Position numbers and translations under genes: made by a program. 64,000 nucleotides of DNA. Origin: Listeria innocua. GTDB taxonomy: Bacteria > Bacillota > Bacilli > Lactobacillales > Listeriaceae. Below the pieces are notes generated by a model, which worked only from the letters and a program-made list of their open reading frames with translations, did not search any database and had not been told where the DNA came from. Below are positions 21,350 to 31,461 of this stretch, one piece after another (positions within the stretch are counted from its first letter, which is position 1; the number at the start of each line of letters is the position of its first letter). Location of the stretch: assembly GCF_028596125.1 (NCBI RefSeq), contig NZ_CP117229.1:2464001-2528000 (forward strand), in the 5' to 3' direction.

Positions 21350-22375
21350 TCACTCCTTCGTTAATAATCCTTGATAAAAGGCAAACCATATTTTTGCCAA
21401 ACGATCTTCTGAATAATAGGTTGCGCCCTCTTTAGCAGCTTGCAACATTTCGTTATAATAATCAGTATCATGTTCCAAGCGTTCTATAGCCCGTATAAAA
21501 CCAGGATTATCAACTTCTTTTACATAATAGCCAGTTAAAATTTCTTCATATAATTCTAAATTTCGAAGCAAAATAGGAACATCCGCGCTCATTGCTTCTA
21601 AAATCGCCATTGGAAACAGCTCATTATACGATGGCATAAAGAATAAATCCGCCATATTAATACAAGCATTCATTTCTGAACGATCGACAATGCCAATAAA
21701 TTTCACATTTGCTGGCGGATTATCATAAATTTTCTTAAGTTCTTCATAGCCCGAAGTAATCTTCCCAAAAGAAAATCCTCCCGCCCACACGAACTGGATA
21801 TGCGGTAATTGTTTTGCCACTTCAATAAAGTCGAGTACACCTTTTCGATGTTGAACTTGACCTATCCCAATTACGGTGAATTTATCAGCCGGAATTCCAT
21901 ATTTTTCACGAGCAAGCTTTTTTTCTGCCGTAGAAATTGGGAAAAAAGTTTTTTTCGAGACAAAATTAGGTATATAATGGATTTTTTCTTCCGGGATGTC
22001 ATATGCAGTTAATTTTGGAATGAACGAGGGATTAACAACAACTATTTCATCCATTCGCTTATAAAAACTAATTAAATATTTATAAAACACAACGCGAGCA
22101 ATCCAAGGCAATTTCAAACTACCTTCCATTGTTTCTGGCAAAAAGTGCACATAACCAACTCGCACTCCGCGTTTCTTCTTAAAAAAGGTCGAAAGAAAAA
22201 AACGGAAATCAACGGTATGATAATGCGTGATATCCGATTTCTCAAAACTATTAATCTTCATATCAATCTCATTTGTATATCTTTCTTCTAGTAAATTCAC
22301 AAGTTCGCGATAAGCTGATGCTACACCTTGTCCTTTTACTTTTTCTGCTGAAGATAGCATTGTCAACTTAATCAC
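21350..22375 (-). CDS. lafB: Glycosyltransferase family 4, galactosyl-glucosyl-diacylglycerol synthase
   Basis: GT4 enzyme that adds the second sugar to the LTA glycolipid anchor in Listeria. The frame opens at 22441; I choose the GTG at 22375 (then IKLTMLSSAEK) with GAGAGG upstream, giving 341 residues and an 8-base overlap with lafA. Visible parts are GIGQVQHRKGVLDF, the nucleotide-sugar region and the Glu motif PSYNELFPMAILEAM. The galactose assignment is from published work on this operon, not from the sequence. Confidence 0.88.
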   Translation of the reverse strand: MIKLTMLSSAEKVKGQGVASAYRELVNLLEERYTNEIDMKINSFEKSDITHYHTVDFRFFLSTFFKKKRGVRVGYVHFLPETMEGSLKLPWIARVVFYKYLISFYKRMDEIVVVNPSFIPKLTAYDIPEEKIHYIPNFVSKKTFFPISTAEKKLAREKYGIPADKFTVIGIGQVQHRKGVLDFIEVAKQLPHIQFVWAGGFSFGKITSGYEELKKIYDNPPANVKFIGIVDRSEMNACINMADLFFMPSYNELFPMAILEAMSADVPILLRNLELYEEILTGYYVKEVDNPGFIRAIERLEHDTDYYNEMLQAAKEGATYYSEDRLAKIWFAFYQGLLTKE

Positions 22376-23651
22376 GCCGCGATGACCTCTCTTTCCTTTG
22401 TACGTGCGTAGAGGACGAAAGTGAAAATACTTGAGAAGCAATTTTACTTTTTATTAATGTCGGCTTTACTTTAATCGTGCCGTTTTGTCGCTTTACACGG
22501 TATATTTCGCGAACCTCATTGTATGTAGACTCAACATTGATGCCAAATTGTTCCGCGGAAATTGATTCTACTTTTACTCTTCCATTTGTAGCTACTAAAG
22601 TCGCCATTTCTTTATCAGAAAATATTTTAATTAATAGGCTTGCTAGTTCCTCGTCTTTATCGAATAAAAAGGCTGTTTCTTTATCTGCTAAAAAGCCTTC
22701 AATACTTCCGTCACGTTTTGCAACAACTGGTAGCGAGGCCGCCATTGCTTCTGCGTAAGTTAACCCTTGTGTTTCGGTCGTTGATGCACTAACAAATAAG
22801 TCGCCTAATTGATAATATAAACTAATATTTTCCCAGTCAACTGCCCCTGTGAAAATAACATGATTTTCTAATTGTTTGGTTTCTACTAATTTTTCTAAGT
22901 CTTTGCGTACCGGCCCGTCTCCAACAATCACTAGTTTTGCATTAGGTTTCGTTTCAAGGACTTCTGGCATCGCATTAATAATGGCATCGATATTTTTTTC
23001 ATGAGCAATTCTTCCAAGCGAAAGAATTACAGAATCATCTTCTTCAATTCCAAGTGATTGTTTCAAATCCAGAATTCGCTGTTTTTCAACCGGAGCAAAT
23101 GACGAAATATCTGTACCAGTTGGAACTGTATACATTAATTTATGAATGTCTTGCTCTTCTAAGTGATGTCTTACTTTTGCAGTTGGAGTGATTATGGCAT
23201 CATAGCTATCACAAAAAGATTTTGTCATTTTGCCAACCATTGAAGGCGTTAAAATTTTACCTTTTGCGATATAGTGCAAGTAATCAACATACATTGTATG
23301 GTAGGTATGGATAGATGGAATATTATATTTTTTAGCAATTCGCTTACCCAAAAGACCTAATGAAAACTCTGTATGTGTGTGGATAATATCTAAATTTAAG
23401 CGACCTACTAGCTTAATAAACTTATTCATTCCTGCAATTGCTACGCGACGTTCTGGAAAAAAGACAAACGGTATGCTAGGTAAACGAAACACACGTCCTT
23501 CTTCGCTTTCTCTATCAGCGTTAGGATCCGTCGTTGTAAAAATATATACAGTGTGCCCTTGTTTTCTTAGTTCGTTTTCCATAATCATTATCGATGTAGC
23601 TACACCGCTAATTTGCGGACTGTAGGTATCCGTAAAAATCCCTATATTCAT
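22368..23651 (-). CDS. lafA: Glycosyltransferase family 4, glucosyl-diacylglycerol synthase
   Basis: First glycosyltransferase of the LTA glycolipid anchor, making glucosyl-diacylglycerol at the inner membrane face. The 427-residue protein starts MNIGIFTDTYSPQISGVATS, has HTHTEFSLGLLG, LSLGRIAHEKNI and the Glu-rich donor motif TTETQGLTYAEAMA. It resembles Bacillus/Staphylococcus diglucosyl-diacylglycerol and 1,2-DAG glucosyltransferases. It heads lafABC, with an extended -10 promoter at 23702-23710. Confidence 0.9.
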   Translation of the reverse strand: MNIGIFTDTYSPQISGVATSIMIMENELRKQGHTVYIFTTTDPNADRESEEGRVFRLPSIPFVFFPERRVAIAGMNKFIKLVGRLNLDIIHTHTEFSLGLLGKRIAKKYNIPSIHTYHTMYVDYLHYIAKGKILTPSMVGKMTKSFCDSYDAIITPTAKVRHHLEEQDIHKLMYTVPTGTDISSFAPVEKQRILDLKQSLGIEEDDSVILSLGRIAHEKNIDAIINAMPEVLETKPNAKLVIVGDGPVRKDLEKLVETKQLENHVIFTGAVDWENISLYYQLGDLFVSASTTETQGLTYAEAMAASLPVVAKRDGSIEGFLADKETAFLFDKDEELASLLIKIFSDKEMATLVATNGRVKVESISAEQFGINVESTYNEVREIYRVKRQNGTIKVKPTLIKSKIASQVFSLSSSTHVQRKERSSRRD

Positions 23652-23701
23652 TACTATCGCCTACTCTCTTCCTCGTTGGTTCATTCATCATTTAATATAC
23701 T

Positions 23702-23710
23702 ATTATAACA
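23702..23710 (-). promoter_or_regulatory. Extended -10 promoter of lafABC
   Basis: TGTTATAAT on the minus strand, about 55 bases before the lafA start; no good -35. The rest of 23711-23905 holds no gene that I can see. Confidence 0.5.
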
Positions 23711-23905
23711 TAACTATAGTAAGTCGTATCACATAACTAACTACATTATGGCTCATTTATCTAGATAAAACATGCGCCTGAAGCATGATTTTTAATCGGG
23801 AAATTACAAATCTTGATTTCTTTTGACCGAAAGCTATAGTTATCATACCATATTCATCTTGATAACGATAATTAATTTCCTTCTATAAGTACTTAAACTT
23901 TACAT

Positions 23906-23955
23906 AAAAAATAACTGGCCAAATCAACAAGTGATTCTAACCAGTTATTTTTTAT
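23906..23955 (-). terminator. Terminator after fbaA
   Basis: AAATAACTGG and CCAGTTATTT pair across about 26 bases and are followed by T on the minus strand; the reverse also has a T run, so it may work both ways. Confidence 0.8.
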
Positions 23956-23973
23956 ATCATCATAAAGTTCGTC

Positions 23974-24828
23974 TTACGCTTTACCGTTAGAACCAAACTC
24001 TTGAATTTTTTCTGTTACAGTTTTGATAATCGCGTCCACACCAGGGCCGATTACTTTACGTGGATCATAAACTTTGTCATCAGTAGCTAATTTTTCGCGA
24101 ACAGCTGCAGTCCAAACGATTTGGCATTCAGTGTTAACGTTGATTTTGCTGTGACCAAGTTCAATTGCTTTTTTAATTTGGTGTTCAGGAATTCCAGAAC
24201 CGCCGTGAAGTACAAGTGGAGCACCTGTAAGTTCGGAGATTTCTTTCATTTCGTCAAAACCAAGAACTGGTTCGCCGTGGTAAGGACCGTGAACAGAACC
24301 TAATGCTGCAGCAAGTGCATCAATGTTAGCTTCTTTAACAACACGTAAACATTCTTGTGGATCAGCATAGTTGATTCCACCAGTAACGCCGTCTTCATCT
24401 CCACCAACAGTTCCAATTTCAGCTTCTACAGATACGCCTTTAGCATGCGCATAATCAACAACTTGTTTAGTCATTGCAATATTATCATCAATTGGGTGGT
24501 GAGAGCCGTCGATCATTACAGAAGAGAATCCTGCATCGATAGCTGCTTTACAAGAATCAAAGCTTGAACCATGGTCAAGGTGAATCGCAACAGGTACAGT
24601 GATTTTCAGGTCTTCTACAAGTCCTTCAGTCATTTTTACAACTGTTTTGAATCCTCCCATGTATTTAGCAGCTCCTTCAGAAACTCCTAAAATAACTGGT
24701 GATTTTTCTGCTTCTGCAGCTTTCAAAATAGCTTGAGTCCATTCAAGGTTGTTGATGTTGAATTGACCAACAGCATATTTTCCAGCTAATGCTTTTTTCA
24801 GCATGTCTGTCATGTTAACGATAGGCAT
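23974..24828 (-). CDS. fbaA: Class II fructose-1,6-bisphosphate aldolase
   Basis: Zinc aldolase splitting fructose-1,6-bisphosphate into DHAP and glyceraldehyde-3-phosphate in glycolysis. The 284-residue protein has AIHLDHGSS with catalytic Asp and zinc His, [21 protein letters not shown] and LHGGSGIP with further zinc and phosphate contacts. ATG at 24828 follows a GAGG site. It stands alone with a terminator downstream. Confidence 0.97.
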   Translation of the reverse strand: MPIVNMTDMLKKALAGKYAVGQFNINNLEWTQAILKAAEAEKSPVILGVSEGAAKYMGGFKTVVKMTEGLVEDLKITVPVAIHLDHGSSFDSCKAAIDAGFSSVMIDGSHHPIDDNIAMTKQVVDYAHAKGVSVEAEIGTVGGDEDGVTGGINYADPQECLRVVKEANIDALAAALGSVHGPYHGEPVLGFDEMKEISELTGAPLVLHGGSGIPEHQIKKAIELGHSKINVNTECQIVWTAAVREKLATDDKVYDPRKVIGPGVDAIIKTVTEKIQEFGSNGKA

Positions 24829-24996
24829 AATACAATTTCCTCCCTCAGGAATTTAGGAAAACCATTTTTGATTTCCCCTAAGATTTGAATTTCCGCCGTG
24901 AAAAATAGTGGCAGCTATTTTCCCCTAACAAACTTATGATAACAGATTTGTGATGAATTTACCATAAAAACTAGAAATTTTTCTGGTGAAAACGCT

Positions 24997-25917
24997 TTAG
25001 CCTCTAAGACGGGCTGAAATTCTTTTTTCATCAGCAAATACTTCTAACGCTTCTGGAATCACCTCTAACGTATAAGGCGCTTTTCCACCATAAACCCCAT
25101 CGTAACTTACATTTAAATCTGCGTCACTTTTAATAGTAACTTTATTTGTACGGGCATGAATAACATGAGGACTATTTAGATGTGTCCCTTTTTTTATAGA
25201 AGCAAATAATTGGAATAATTTTTTAGGAGAAACCTTCTTTAAAATTAAAAGCTCAAACATACCGCTATTTAATTGAGCTGGTGGACATAACGTTTCCATC
25301 CCGCCAACAGAATTAGTTTTATTTACGAAAAATAGTAATATCTCACCTTTAAAAGTTTCTTCATTGTAAGTTATTTCAACGTTAACAGGGGACAACTTAG
25401 GAAGAACGGTTAATCCACTAAAGAGATATGCAAGTCTGCCCCATTTAGACTTCATTGATTCTTTTACCGCATAAGTTATTTCCGTAATTCGTCCACCTGC
25501 TGCATTATTAATAAAAAATTCCGTCTCATTTGCTTTTCCAATATCTACTCGGATAGTTTCTTGCTTAGCTATTATTTGAAGCGCTTCTAGCGGATCTTTT
25601 GCAAAATTTAGTGCTCTTGCGTAATCGTTTGTTGTACCTACTGGCAAGATACCTAATTTTGGTCTTTTCTCTACTTGCATTAGTCCGTTAACAACTTCAT
25701 TCACAGTTCCATCTCCACCTGCTGCAATCACTACTTCATACCCTGCTTCTGCTGCTTGTTTCGCGATTAAAGTTGTGCTTTTTGGCGCTGGTGTTGACGG
25801 GACTAAAGTTACTTCAAAATCCGCATTTGTTAAAATTTTTTCGGCATCTGGAAGTAATTTTCTGAATTTATTTTTCCCCGCTGCTGGGTTATATATAATC
25901 ATCGCTTTCTTCTGCAA
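24997..25917 (-). CDS. Diacylglycerol-kinase family lipid kinase
   Basis: A 306-residue DAGK-catalytic-domain protein (YegS/BmrU/DgkB group). The N terminus MIIYNPAAGK and the nucleotide loop AAGGDGTVNEVVNGLM are clear, followed by GILPVGTTNDYARALN. It probably phosphorylates diacylglycerol or a related lipid alcohol at the membrane; the true substrate cannot be read from sequence. Listeria has other members of this family elsewhere, so I give no symbol. Confidence 0.88.
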   Translation of the reverse strand: MQKKAMIIYNPAAGKNKFRKLLPDAEKILTNADFEVTLVPSTPAPKSTTLIAKQAAEAGYEVVIAAGGDGTVNEVVNGLMQVEKRPKLGILPVGTTNDYARALNFAKDPLEALQIIAKQETIRVDIGKANETEFFINNAAGGRITEITYAVKESMKSKWGRLAYLFSGLTVLPKLSPVNVEITYNEETFKGEILLFFVNKTNSVGGMETLCPPAQLNSGMFELLILKKVSPKKLFQLFASIKKGTHLNSPHVIHARTNKVTIKSDADLNVSYDGVYGGKAPYTLEVIPEALEVFADEKRISARLRG

Positions 25918-26143
25918 ATTGCTGCTCCCTCTTTCCTTTAGATATTGTTTAGTTTCCTATTTTAAATGGGCGATGTCAACTTGTTTGACTGGATGTGGGA
26001 GCAAGTCGCCAAACGAGCCTTTATACCTATTACAAATTACATCTTTCATCATGTTTTAAATTACATTTTTCGCCCCATTTTTTAATTATATTACTTTTAC
26101 ATTAAAAAACATGTGCAATTAGGTTCATTGTTGCTTTTAGTCA
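25918..26143. other. Intergenic region between divergent lipid kinase gene and ami
   Basis: No coding potential seen. AT-rich, with AAATTACATYTTT-like text repeated near 26033 and 26058. It should hold the lipid-kinase promoter (minus strand), which I could not define; the ami promoter follows at 26144. Confidence 0.4.
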
Positions 26144-26172
26144 TTGACTACCACTTAACGTGTTGTCATAAT
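26144..26172 (+). promoter_or_regulatory. Sigma-A promoter of ami
   Basis: TTGACT (26144-26149), 17 bases, CATAAT (26167-26172), about 55 bases before the ami start. Confidence 0.7.
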
Positions 26173-26232
26173 TAATGTAGAATAATTTTATTTATTAGCA
26201 ATAAATATAGCAGTTAGGAGAGGATTTAAAAT

Positions 26233-28545
26233 TTGAAAAAATTAGTAAAATCGGCAGTTGTTATTGCAGGCCTTGCTTTAATTGGCACGTCCGCTACCTT
26301 GATTACAGAGAAAGCAAGTGCTTCTTCCATCGAAACAGTACAAAAGGTAGATGATCAATCTATTTACATTCCCCAAGGCATTAGGGATGGAACTGCTACG
26401 GAAGAACATGACGGCTTTGAAGATGAAACTAATAGCGTACTAAAGACAACATCTTTACTTCGCGCCACAACAGGATATCCTGATGTAAATGCCTATATTA
26501 AATCGAATAAATTTTCAACAGCTTCCATTGAAAAACAATTAAAAAGCCAATTCCCTAAATTTAATTACCGTAATGGTTACGGGAAACCAGAAGGCGTCGT
26601 CATTCATGAAACAGCAAATAATTCATCCACTATTGAGGGCGAAATTAGTTATATGAGCAGAAACTACAATAATGCATTCGTTCATTCATTTGTAGATAAA
26701 TCTCGTATCATTCAAATCCACCCAACTGAAAATGGGGTATGGGGAGCAGGTCAATATGCCAACGCTCGTTTTATCCAAGTGGAATTAGTTCGTTCGAAGA
26801 CATTTGATGAATTTGCACGCTCTATCAATAATTATGCTTATTATGCGGCCTACCTATTGGATCAATATAAACTTCCAGTGGATAGTGCGCACAGTGATGG
26901 TAAAGGAACAATTTGGTCTCATGATGCAGTTACACGCTATTTAGGTGGAACTACACATACCGATCCTGTAGGTTATTTCAACCAATGGGGCTATAATTTC
27001 AACAGTTTTGTTACGTTGATTAATGAAAAATACAAAGCAATTCAAAGCGGCAAAATTACTTATGATAAAATCGAATACGATAAAGCAGTAACAGCCTACG
27101 CTAGAGTAAAAACAGCACCAGGCAATGCCGTTTGGACAAAACCTTACAAAACTGAAGGTTCAAAGCTTGTAAATCAACTTTCTGTCTACCAAGGAAAAAA
27201 CATGCGTATCTTACGCGAAGCCAAAACACCAATCACTACTTGGTATCAATTTAGCATCGACGGCAAAACAATTGGTTGGGTCGATACTCGTGCACTTGAT
27301 ACGTTCTACAAACAAAGCATGGAGAAAGATGCTAATTTAACTCGCTATGTCGCTTCCAACAAAACAGGTGAAGCGTACTACAAAGTTCCGGTTGTAGATG
27401 CAGATGTCAAATGGGGCACTATAGGCACATATAAAAGCGAAAAACTAACCGTCGATAAACAAGCAACTGTGGAAGGTCAACTTTGGTACCGTGTAAAAGC
27501 TGGGTCTACCTTCATTGGTTGGACGAAAGCATCCAACTTAACAGCTACCTCTCCATTTGATAAAATCGAATATGATAAGGGTGTCACAGCCTATGCTAGA
27601 GTAAAAACGGCGCCAGGCAATGCTGTTTGGACGAAACCTTACAGAACGGAAGGTTCTAAACTTGTTAATCAACTTTCGGTCTATCAAGGCAAAAACATGC
27701 GAATCCTGCGCGAAGCTAAAACACCAATCACTACTTGGTATCAATTTAGCATTGATGGAAAAGTAATCGGTTGGGTCGATACTCGTGCACTTGATACATT
27801 CTATAAGCAAAGCATGGAGCAATCGACTAATTTAACTCGTTATGTCACTGCCAATAAAACAGGCGAAGCTTACTACAAAGTTCCAGTAGCTGATTCAGAT
27901 GTCAAATGGGGTACACTTGCAACTTATAAAAATGAGAAGTTAACCGTAGATAGTCAAGCGACTGTTGAAGGTCAACTTTGGTACCGCGTTAGAACAAGCA
28001 CTACTTTTATCGGTTGGACTAAAGCTGAAAACTTAACAACTACCCCTCCATTCGATGCAATCGAATATGATAAAGGTGTTACAGCCTATGCTAGAGTGAA
28101 AACTGCTCCAGGCAACGCTGTTTGGACGAAACCATACAGAACAGAAGGCTCTAAACTTGTTAATCAACTTTCGGTCTACCAAGGTAAAAACATGCGTATC
28201 CTGCGCGAAGCTAAAACAGTAATTACTACGTGGTATCAATTTAGTATTGATGGGAAAGTAATCGGTTGGGTTGATACTCGTGCACTTGATACGTTCTATA
28301 AGCAAAGCATGGAGAAAGATACTAATTTAACTCGCTATGTGATTGCGAACAAAGTAAACGAAGCGTACTACAAAGTTCCTGTTGTAGATGCGGATGTTAG
28401 ATGGGGCACTTTAGCTGCTTACAAAGGTCAAAAACTCACCGTGGATAAACAAGCAACGGTCGAAGGACAACTTTGGTATCGAATAAGAACAAGCTCCACC
28501 TTTATTGGTTGGACAAAAGCTTCGAACCTTAGTGCTACTAAATAA
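26233..28545 (+). CDS. ami: Autolytic N-acetylmuramoyl-L-alanine amidase Ami with six GW modules
   Basis: Surface autolysin and adhesin that cuts the muramic acid-alanine bond and binds teichoic acids through GW modules. The 770-residue protein has a signal peptide (to about 31, ASA), an amidase-2 domain (about 115-265) with zinc ligands in VVIHETAN and HTDPVGYF, and three GW pairs (six modules, about 165 residues per pair) from about 275 to the end. Start is TTG at 26233 behind GGAGAGG. As I recall, the 1/2a protein has eight modules and about 917 residues and the 4b form six; this matches the shorter form. The pairs are nearly identical at DNA level. Confidence 0.95.
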   Translation: MKKLVKSAVVIAGLALIGTSATLITEKASASSIETVQKVDDQSIYIPQGIRDGTATEEHDGFEDETNSVLKTTSLLRATTGYPDVNAYIKSNKFSTASIEKQLKSQFPKFNYRNGYGKPEGVVIHETANNSSTIEGEISYMSRNYNNAFVHSFVDKSRIIQIHPTENGVWGAGQYANARFIQVELVRSKTFDEFARSINNYAYYAAYLLDQYKLPVDSAHSDGKGTIWSHDAVTRYLGGTTHTDPVGYFNQWGYNFNSFVTLINEKYKAIQSGKITYDKIEYDKAVTAYARVKTAPGNAVWTKPYKTEGSKLVNQLSVYQGKNMRILREAKTPITTWYQFSIDGKTIGWVDTRALDTFYKQSMEKDANLTRYVASNKTGEAYYKVPVVDADVKWGTIGTYKSEKLTVDKQATVEGQLWYRVKAGSTFIGWTKASNLTATSPFDKIEYDKGVTAYARVKTAPGNAVWTKPYRTEGSKLVNQLSVYQGKNMRILREAKTPITTWYQFSIDGKVIGWVDTRALDTFYKQSMEQSTNLTRYVTANKTGEAYYKVPVADSDVKWGTLATYKNEKLTVDSQATVEGQLWYRVRTSTTFIGWTKAENLTTTPPFDAIEYDKGVTAYARVKTAPGNAVWTKPYRTEGSKLVNQLSVYQGKNMRILREAKTVITTWYQFSIDGKVIGWVDTRALDTFYKQSMEKDTNLTRYVIANKVNEAYYKVPVVDADVRWGTLAAYKGQKLTVDKQATVEGQLWYRIRTSSTFIGWTKASNLSATK
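27060..28545 (+). repeat. Three tandem copies of a roughly 495-bp GW-pair unit inside ami
   Basis: Units begin near 27060, 27555 and 28047, each starting with a (D/A)(K/A)IEYDK(A/G)VTAYARVKTAPGN segment and ending at (T/S)TFIGWTKA. Many codons are identical between copies, so recombination can change module number in steps of two. Confidence 0.9.
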
Positions 28546-28548
28546 TAA

Positions 28549-28588
28549 TAAAAAATCTCCCAGCCATAAATGGCTGGGAGATTTTTTT
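28549..28588. terminator. Bidirectional terminator between ami and pyrG
   Basis: AAAAAATCTCCCAGCCA pairs perfectly with TGGCTGGGAGATTTTTT around a short loop; both strands have a T run, fitting two convergent genes. Confidence 0.95.
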
Positions 28589-28594
28589 ATTACC

Positions 28595-30193
28595 TTATTT
28601 GTTATTAAGCGCAGCACCAACAAAATCTTTAAACAAGCTTTGCGGACGATTTGGACGGGAAATGAATTCTGGGTGATATTGACAAGCGACAAACCAAGGA
28701 TGGTCAGCTAATTCAACTACTTCAACTAGGCGGCCATCTGGGCTCGTTGCAGACACAATCATGCCAGCTTCTTCCATTTGTTCTCTATATTCGTTATTAA
28801 ACTCATAACGGTGACGGTGACGCTCTTCTACAAGAGTTGTACCATAAGCAGCCTCAGCTTTAGTGCCCTGCTTAATACGTGCTGGATACAGTCCTAGACG
28901 AAGTGTTCCACCCATGTTTTCGATATTTTTTTGTTCTGGTAATAAATCAATGATGTTATGTTTTGTTTCTGGTTCGATTTCTGCTGAATGCGCTCCTTCA
29001 AGACCAAGCACGTTACGAGCAAATTCGACTGTTGCTAGTTGCATACCTAAACAAATACCAAAATAAGGCACTTTATTTACGCGTGCATATTCGATAGCAG
29101 CAATTTTACCTTCGATGGCACGATCTCCAAAACCACCAGGAACTAAAATACCATCAACGTCTTTCATGATTTCAGCAACATTTTCTTTTGTTACTTTTTC
29201 GGAATCAATCCAGTCGATTTCGATTTCCGCATCGTGCTCATATCCTGCATGACGAAGTGCTTCTGCTACAGAAAGATAAGCATCTTGTAAGGATACATAT
29301 TTACCAACTAGACCGATACGAACTTTTTTGGATAGGTTTTTCACGCGGTGTACTAAGTTTTTCCAATCAGTCATTTCAGCTTGCGGTGCTTCTAATTGCA
29401 AGTGTTCTAGGACAATATCATCCATTTTTTGTTTTTGTAAAGAAAGCGGTACGTTATAAAGTGTTTCTTCATCACGAGATTCAATAACCTCTGAAGCTTT
29501 AATATCACAAAATAGCGCAATCTTATCTTTCATTTCTTGAGAAACTGGTTGCTCTGTACGAACAACGATAATGTTTGGTTGAATTCCTAGACTGCGAAGT
29601 TCTTTAACGCTATGTTGAGTTGGTTTAGTTTTCATTTCACCAGCTGCTTTGATATAAGGAATTAAAGTTGTGTGGATGTAAAGTACGTTTTCCGCACCAA
29701 CATCACTTTTAATTTGACGAATTGCTTCTAAGAATGGTAATGATTCGATGTCTCCTACAGTTCCACCAATCTCTGTGATAATAATATCTGAATTGGTCAT
29801 GCGAGCTGCACGGAAAACACGATCTTTTAATTCGTTTGTAATGTGTGGAATAACTTGCACTGTTCCACCTAAGTAATCCCCGCGACGTTCTTTTTTAATA
29901 ACTTCTGAGTAAACTTTACCAGTTGTTACATTGCTGTATTTATTTAAGTTAATATCGATAAAACGTTCGTAATGGCCAAGGTCTAGGTCTGTTTCTGCGC
30001 CATCATCTGTCACATAAACTTCCCCGTGTTGGTATGGGCTCATTGTTCCTGGATCCACGTTAATGTATGGATCAAATTTTTGAATGGTAACACTAAGTCC
30101 ACGATTTTTCAGCAAACGTCCGAGCGATGCTGCTGTGATTCCTTTTCCGATTGACGAAACTACGCCACCTGTAACGAAAATATACTTTGTCAT
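28595..30193 (-). CDS. pyrG: CTP synthase
   Basis: Makes CTP from UTP, ATP and glutamine. The 532-residue protein has an N-terminal synthetase domain ([34 protein letters not shown]) and a C-terminal class-I glutaminase domain with [11 protein letters not shown], nucleophile Cys in YFGICLGMQ, and the His-Glu near CQYHPEF. ATG at 30193. Upstream is a CTP-responsive attenuator of the Bacillus pyrG type. rpoE lies upstream on the same strand, as in Bacillus. Confidence 0.97.
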   Translation of the reverse strand: MTKYIFVTGGVVSSIGKGITAASLGRLLKNRGLSVTIQKFDPYINVDPGTMSPYQHGEVYVTDDGAETDLDLGHYERFIDINLNKYSNVTTGKVYSEVIKKERRGDYLGGTVQVIPHITNELKDRVFRAARMTNSDIIITEIGGTVGDIESLPFLEAIRQIKSDVGAENVLYIHTTLIPYIKAAGEMKTKPTQHSVKELRSLGIQPNIIVVRTEQPVSQEMKDKIALFCDIKASEVIESRDEETLYNVPLSLQKQKMDDIVLEHLQLEAPQAEMTDWKNLVHRVKNLSKKVRIGLVGKYVSLQDAYLSVAEALRHAGYEHDAEIEIDWIDSEKVTKENVAEIMKDVDGILVPGGFGDRAIEGKIAAIEYARVNKVPYFGICLGMQLATVEFARNVLGLEGAHSAEIEPETKHNIIDLLPEQKNIENMGGTLRLGLYPARIKQGTKAEAAYGTTLVEERHRHRYEFNNEYREQMEEAGMIVSATSPDGRLVEVVELADHPWFVACQYHPEFISRPNRPQSLFKDFVGAALNNK

Positions 30194-30340
30194 GTTAAAA
30201 AAATCTACTCCTTCCTGAAATGAAAAACTTGCAGGGTCTGACGATTTTCCTGCTGGGGTGGGAAATTGCCAGATAAAACAATATTGTGATTATCTTGCTA
30301 GCGTACTAATCACAATTTCAAGTATTTTGTAAACCAAAAT

Positions 30341-30453
30341 AAAAAACACTCCGCCTACTTTTTAAAAGTAAGGGAGCGCTGATTCTCATAAATATCCGTC
30401 CCTATAAAAGGGAGCCCAAATAAAATACTACTAATGATAGCGAGATAAGTCAA
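30341..30453 (-). promoter_or_regulatory. pyrG promoter and CTP-sensing reiterative-transcription attenuator
   Basis: Minus strand: TTGACT (30453-30448), 17 bases, TAGTAT (30430-30425), 7 bases, then the start GGGCTCCC at 30417. About 40-75 bases on is a terminator hairpin (CGCTCC-CT-TACTTT with matching arm, then six T, ending at 30341). In B. subtilis, low CTP causes repeated G addition at GGGC and the poly-G tail pairs with the C/U-rich arm to prevent termination. Both elements are visible here. Confidence 0.88.
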
Positions 30454-30493
30454 GCCTTTATTTTTTGAAACCGCCATCAACCCATTAAATACG

Positions 30494-30546
30494 TTAAAAA
30501 AAATCAGATAGACGCTTTCCATAAAAATGGATGTATCTATCTGATT
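30494..30546 (-). terminator. Terminator after rpoE
   Basis: AATCAGATAGA and TCTATCTGATT-type arms form a hairpin on the minus strand, followed by eight T. Confidence 0.9.
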
Positions 30547-30558
30547 AACATTTAGTTA

Positions 30559-31104
30559 TTATTTATCTTCTGGGTCTTCTGTATAATCTCCATCAGTATA
30601 ATCATCTTCTACTGTAGCTAAATCGCCTTCGATACCGTCTGGCAAGTGGTCATCGTCATCTTCGTCTTCATCAAGTAAGACATCCGCAAGAGAGATTTCT
30701 TCTTCACCAAGCTCTTCCACGATTTCTTCATCATCGTAGTCCACGTCATCGTCCAGGATTTCTTCATCTTCATCGTCATCATCATCTGATTTACGTTTTT
30801 TCTTCGGAGTTGTTTGCGTTTGAACTTCCTCATCAATTGCATCCATTGGATACCATGCACGAAGTCCCCACGTATTATTTCCTAGTGAAATGAAGTTACC
30901 ATCAATATTCATATCTGTATAAAATTGAACAAGACGCTCCCTTATTTCTGCATCTTTCAAACCTAGGAACGCTTGAATCTCTTTCACTAATTCAGGGAAA
31001 AGAATGGTTTCTTTCCGCTGTTCCAAAATAAAATGTGCAACATCAATTAAAGATAGTTCACTACGTTCTTCTTGCGTTAAGTTCTTTAAATCCAAAACTG
31101 GCAC
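30559..31104 (-). CDS. rpoE: DNA-directed RNA polymerase delta subunit
   Basis: Delta subunit of Firmicute RNA polymerase, which speeds enzyme recycling and affects promoter choice. The 181-residue protein has a folded N-terminal HARE-HTH domain (about 1-90) and a highly acidic C-terminal tail of Asp and Glu (about 95-181). Start ATG at 31104. It precedes pyrG, the order seen in Bacillus. The symbol does not mean the sigma-E factor of enterobacteria. Confidence 0.95.
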   Translation of the reverse strand: MPVLDLKNLTQEERSELSLIDVAHFILEQRKETILFPELVKEIQAFLGLKDAEIRERLVQFYTDMNIDGNFISLGNNTWGLRAWYPMDAIDEEVQTQTTPKKKRKSDDDDDEDEEILDDDVDYDDEEIVEELGEEEISLADVLLDEDEDDDDHLPDGIEGDLATVEDDYTDGDYTEDPEDK

Positions 31105-31215
31105 GCCCTTTCTATCGTAATTCCAATTTATTTAGCTGTTATTTTTTCGTTCAGCCCAACTTCACTATTTTACATGTTATTTCTGGCAAGTACAACCTAA
31201 ATTTTCTTAATTACA

Positions 31216-31368
31216 TCAATTCTTCTTGACTATTTTATATCCGATGTAAAAGAATAGGATGGCCATTAAAAGAATTGGGATTGATCCAAGTTGAAAGTCG
31301 TAGAGAATATAGACTGCGACGCACAGAAACACGAAAAGCAGCGCCAAAATTATTAATCGCTTCATCAT
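31216..31368 (-). CDS. Small two-helix membrane protein, 50 residues
   Basis: A short frame reads MMKRLIILALLFVFLCVAV, a YDF turn, and a second hydrophobic segment ending YIGYKIVKKN. GGGGAG lies a few bases before the paired ATG codons. It occupies the otherwise empty space between argS and rpoE. The positive-inside ends and two predicted membrane helices suggest a real small membrane protein; function is unknown. Confidence 0.7.
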   Translation of the reverse strand: MMKRLIILALLFVFLCVAVYILYDFQLGSIPILLMAILFFYIGYKIVKKN

Positions 31369-31461
31369 ATGCTCTCCCCGTTTTTTTCAATTACCTATGT
31401 TTCTTTTAACTTTAGTACATTTTGGTTATGACGTCAACGAGTAACCTATATTTTTAGGATA

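Noticed and set aside
27538-28305. Two similar reverse frames inside the GW repeats of ami
   Set aside because: They recur only because the DNA repeats; no ribosome site.
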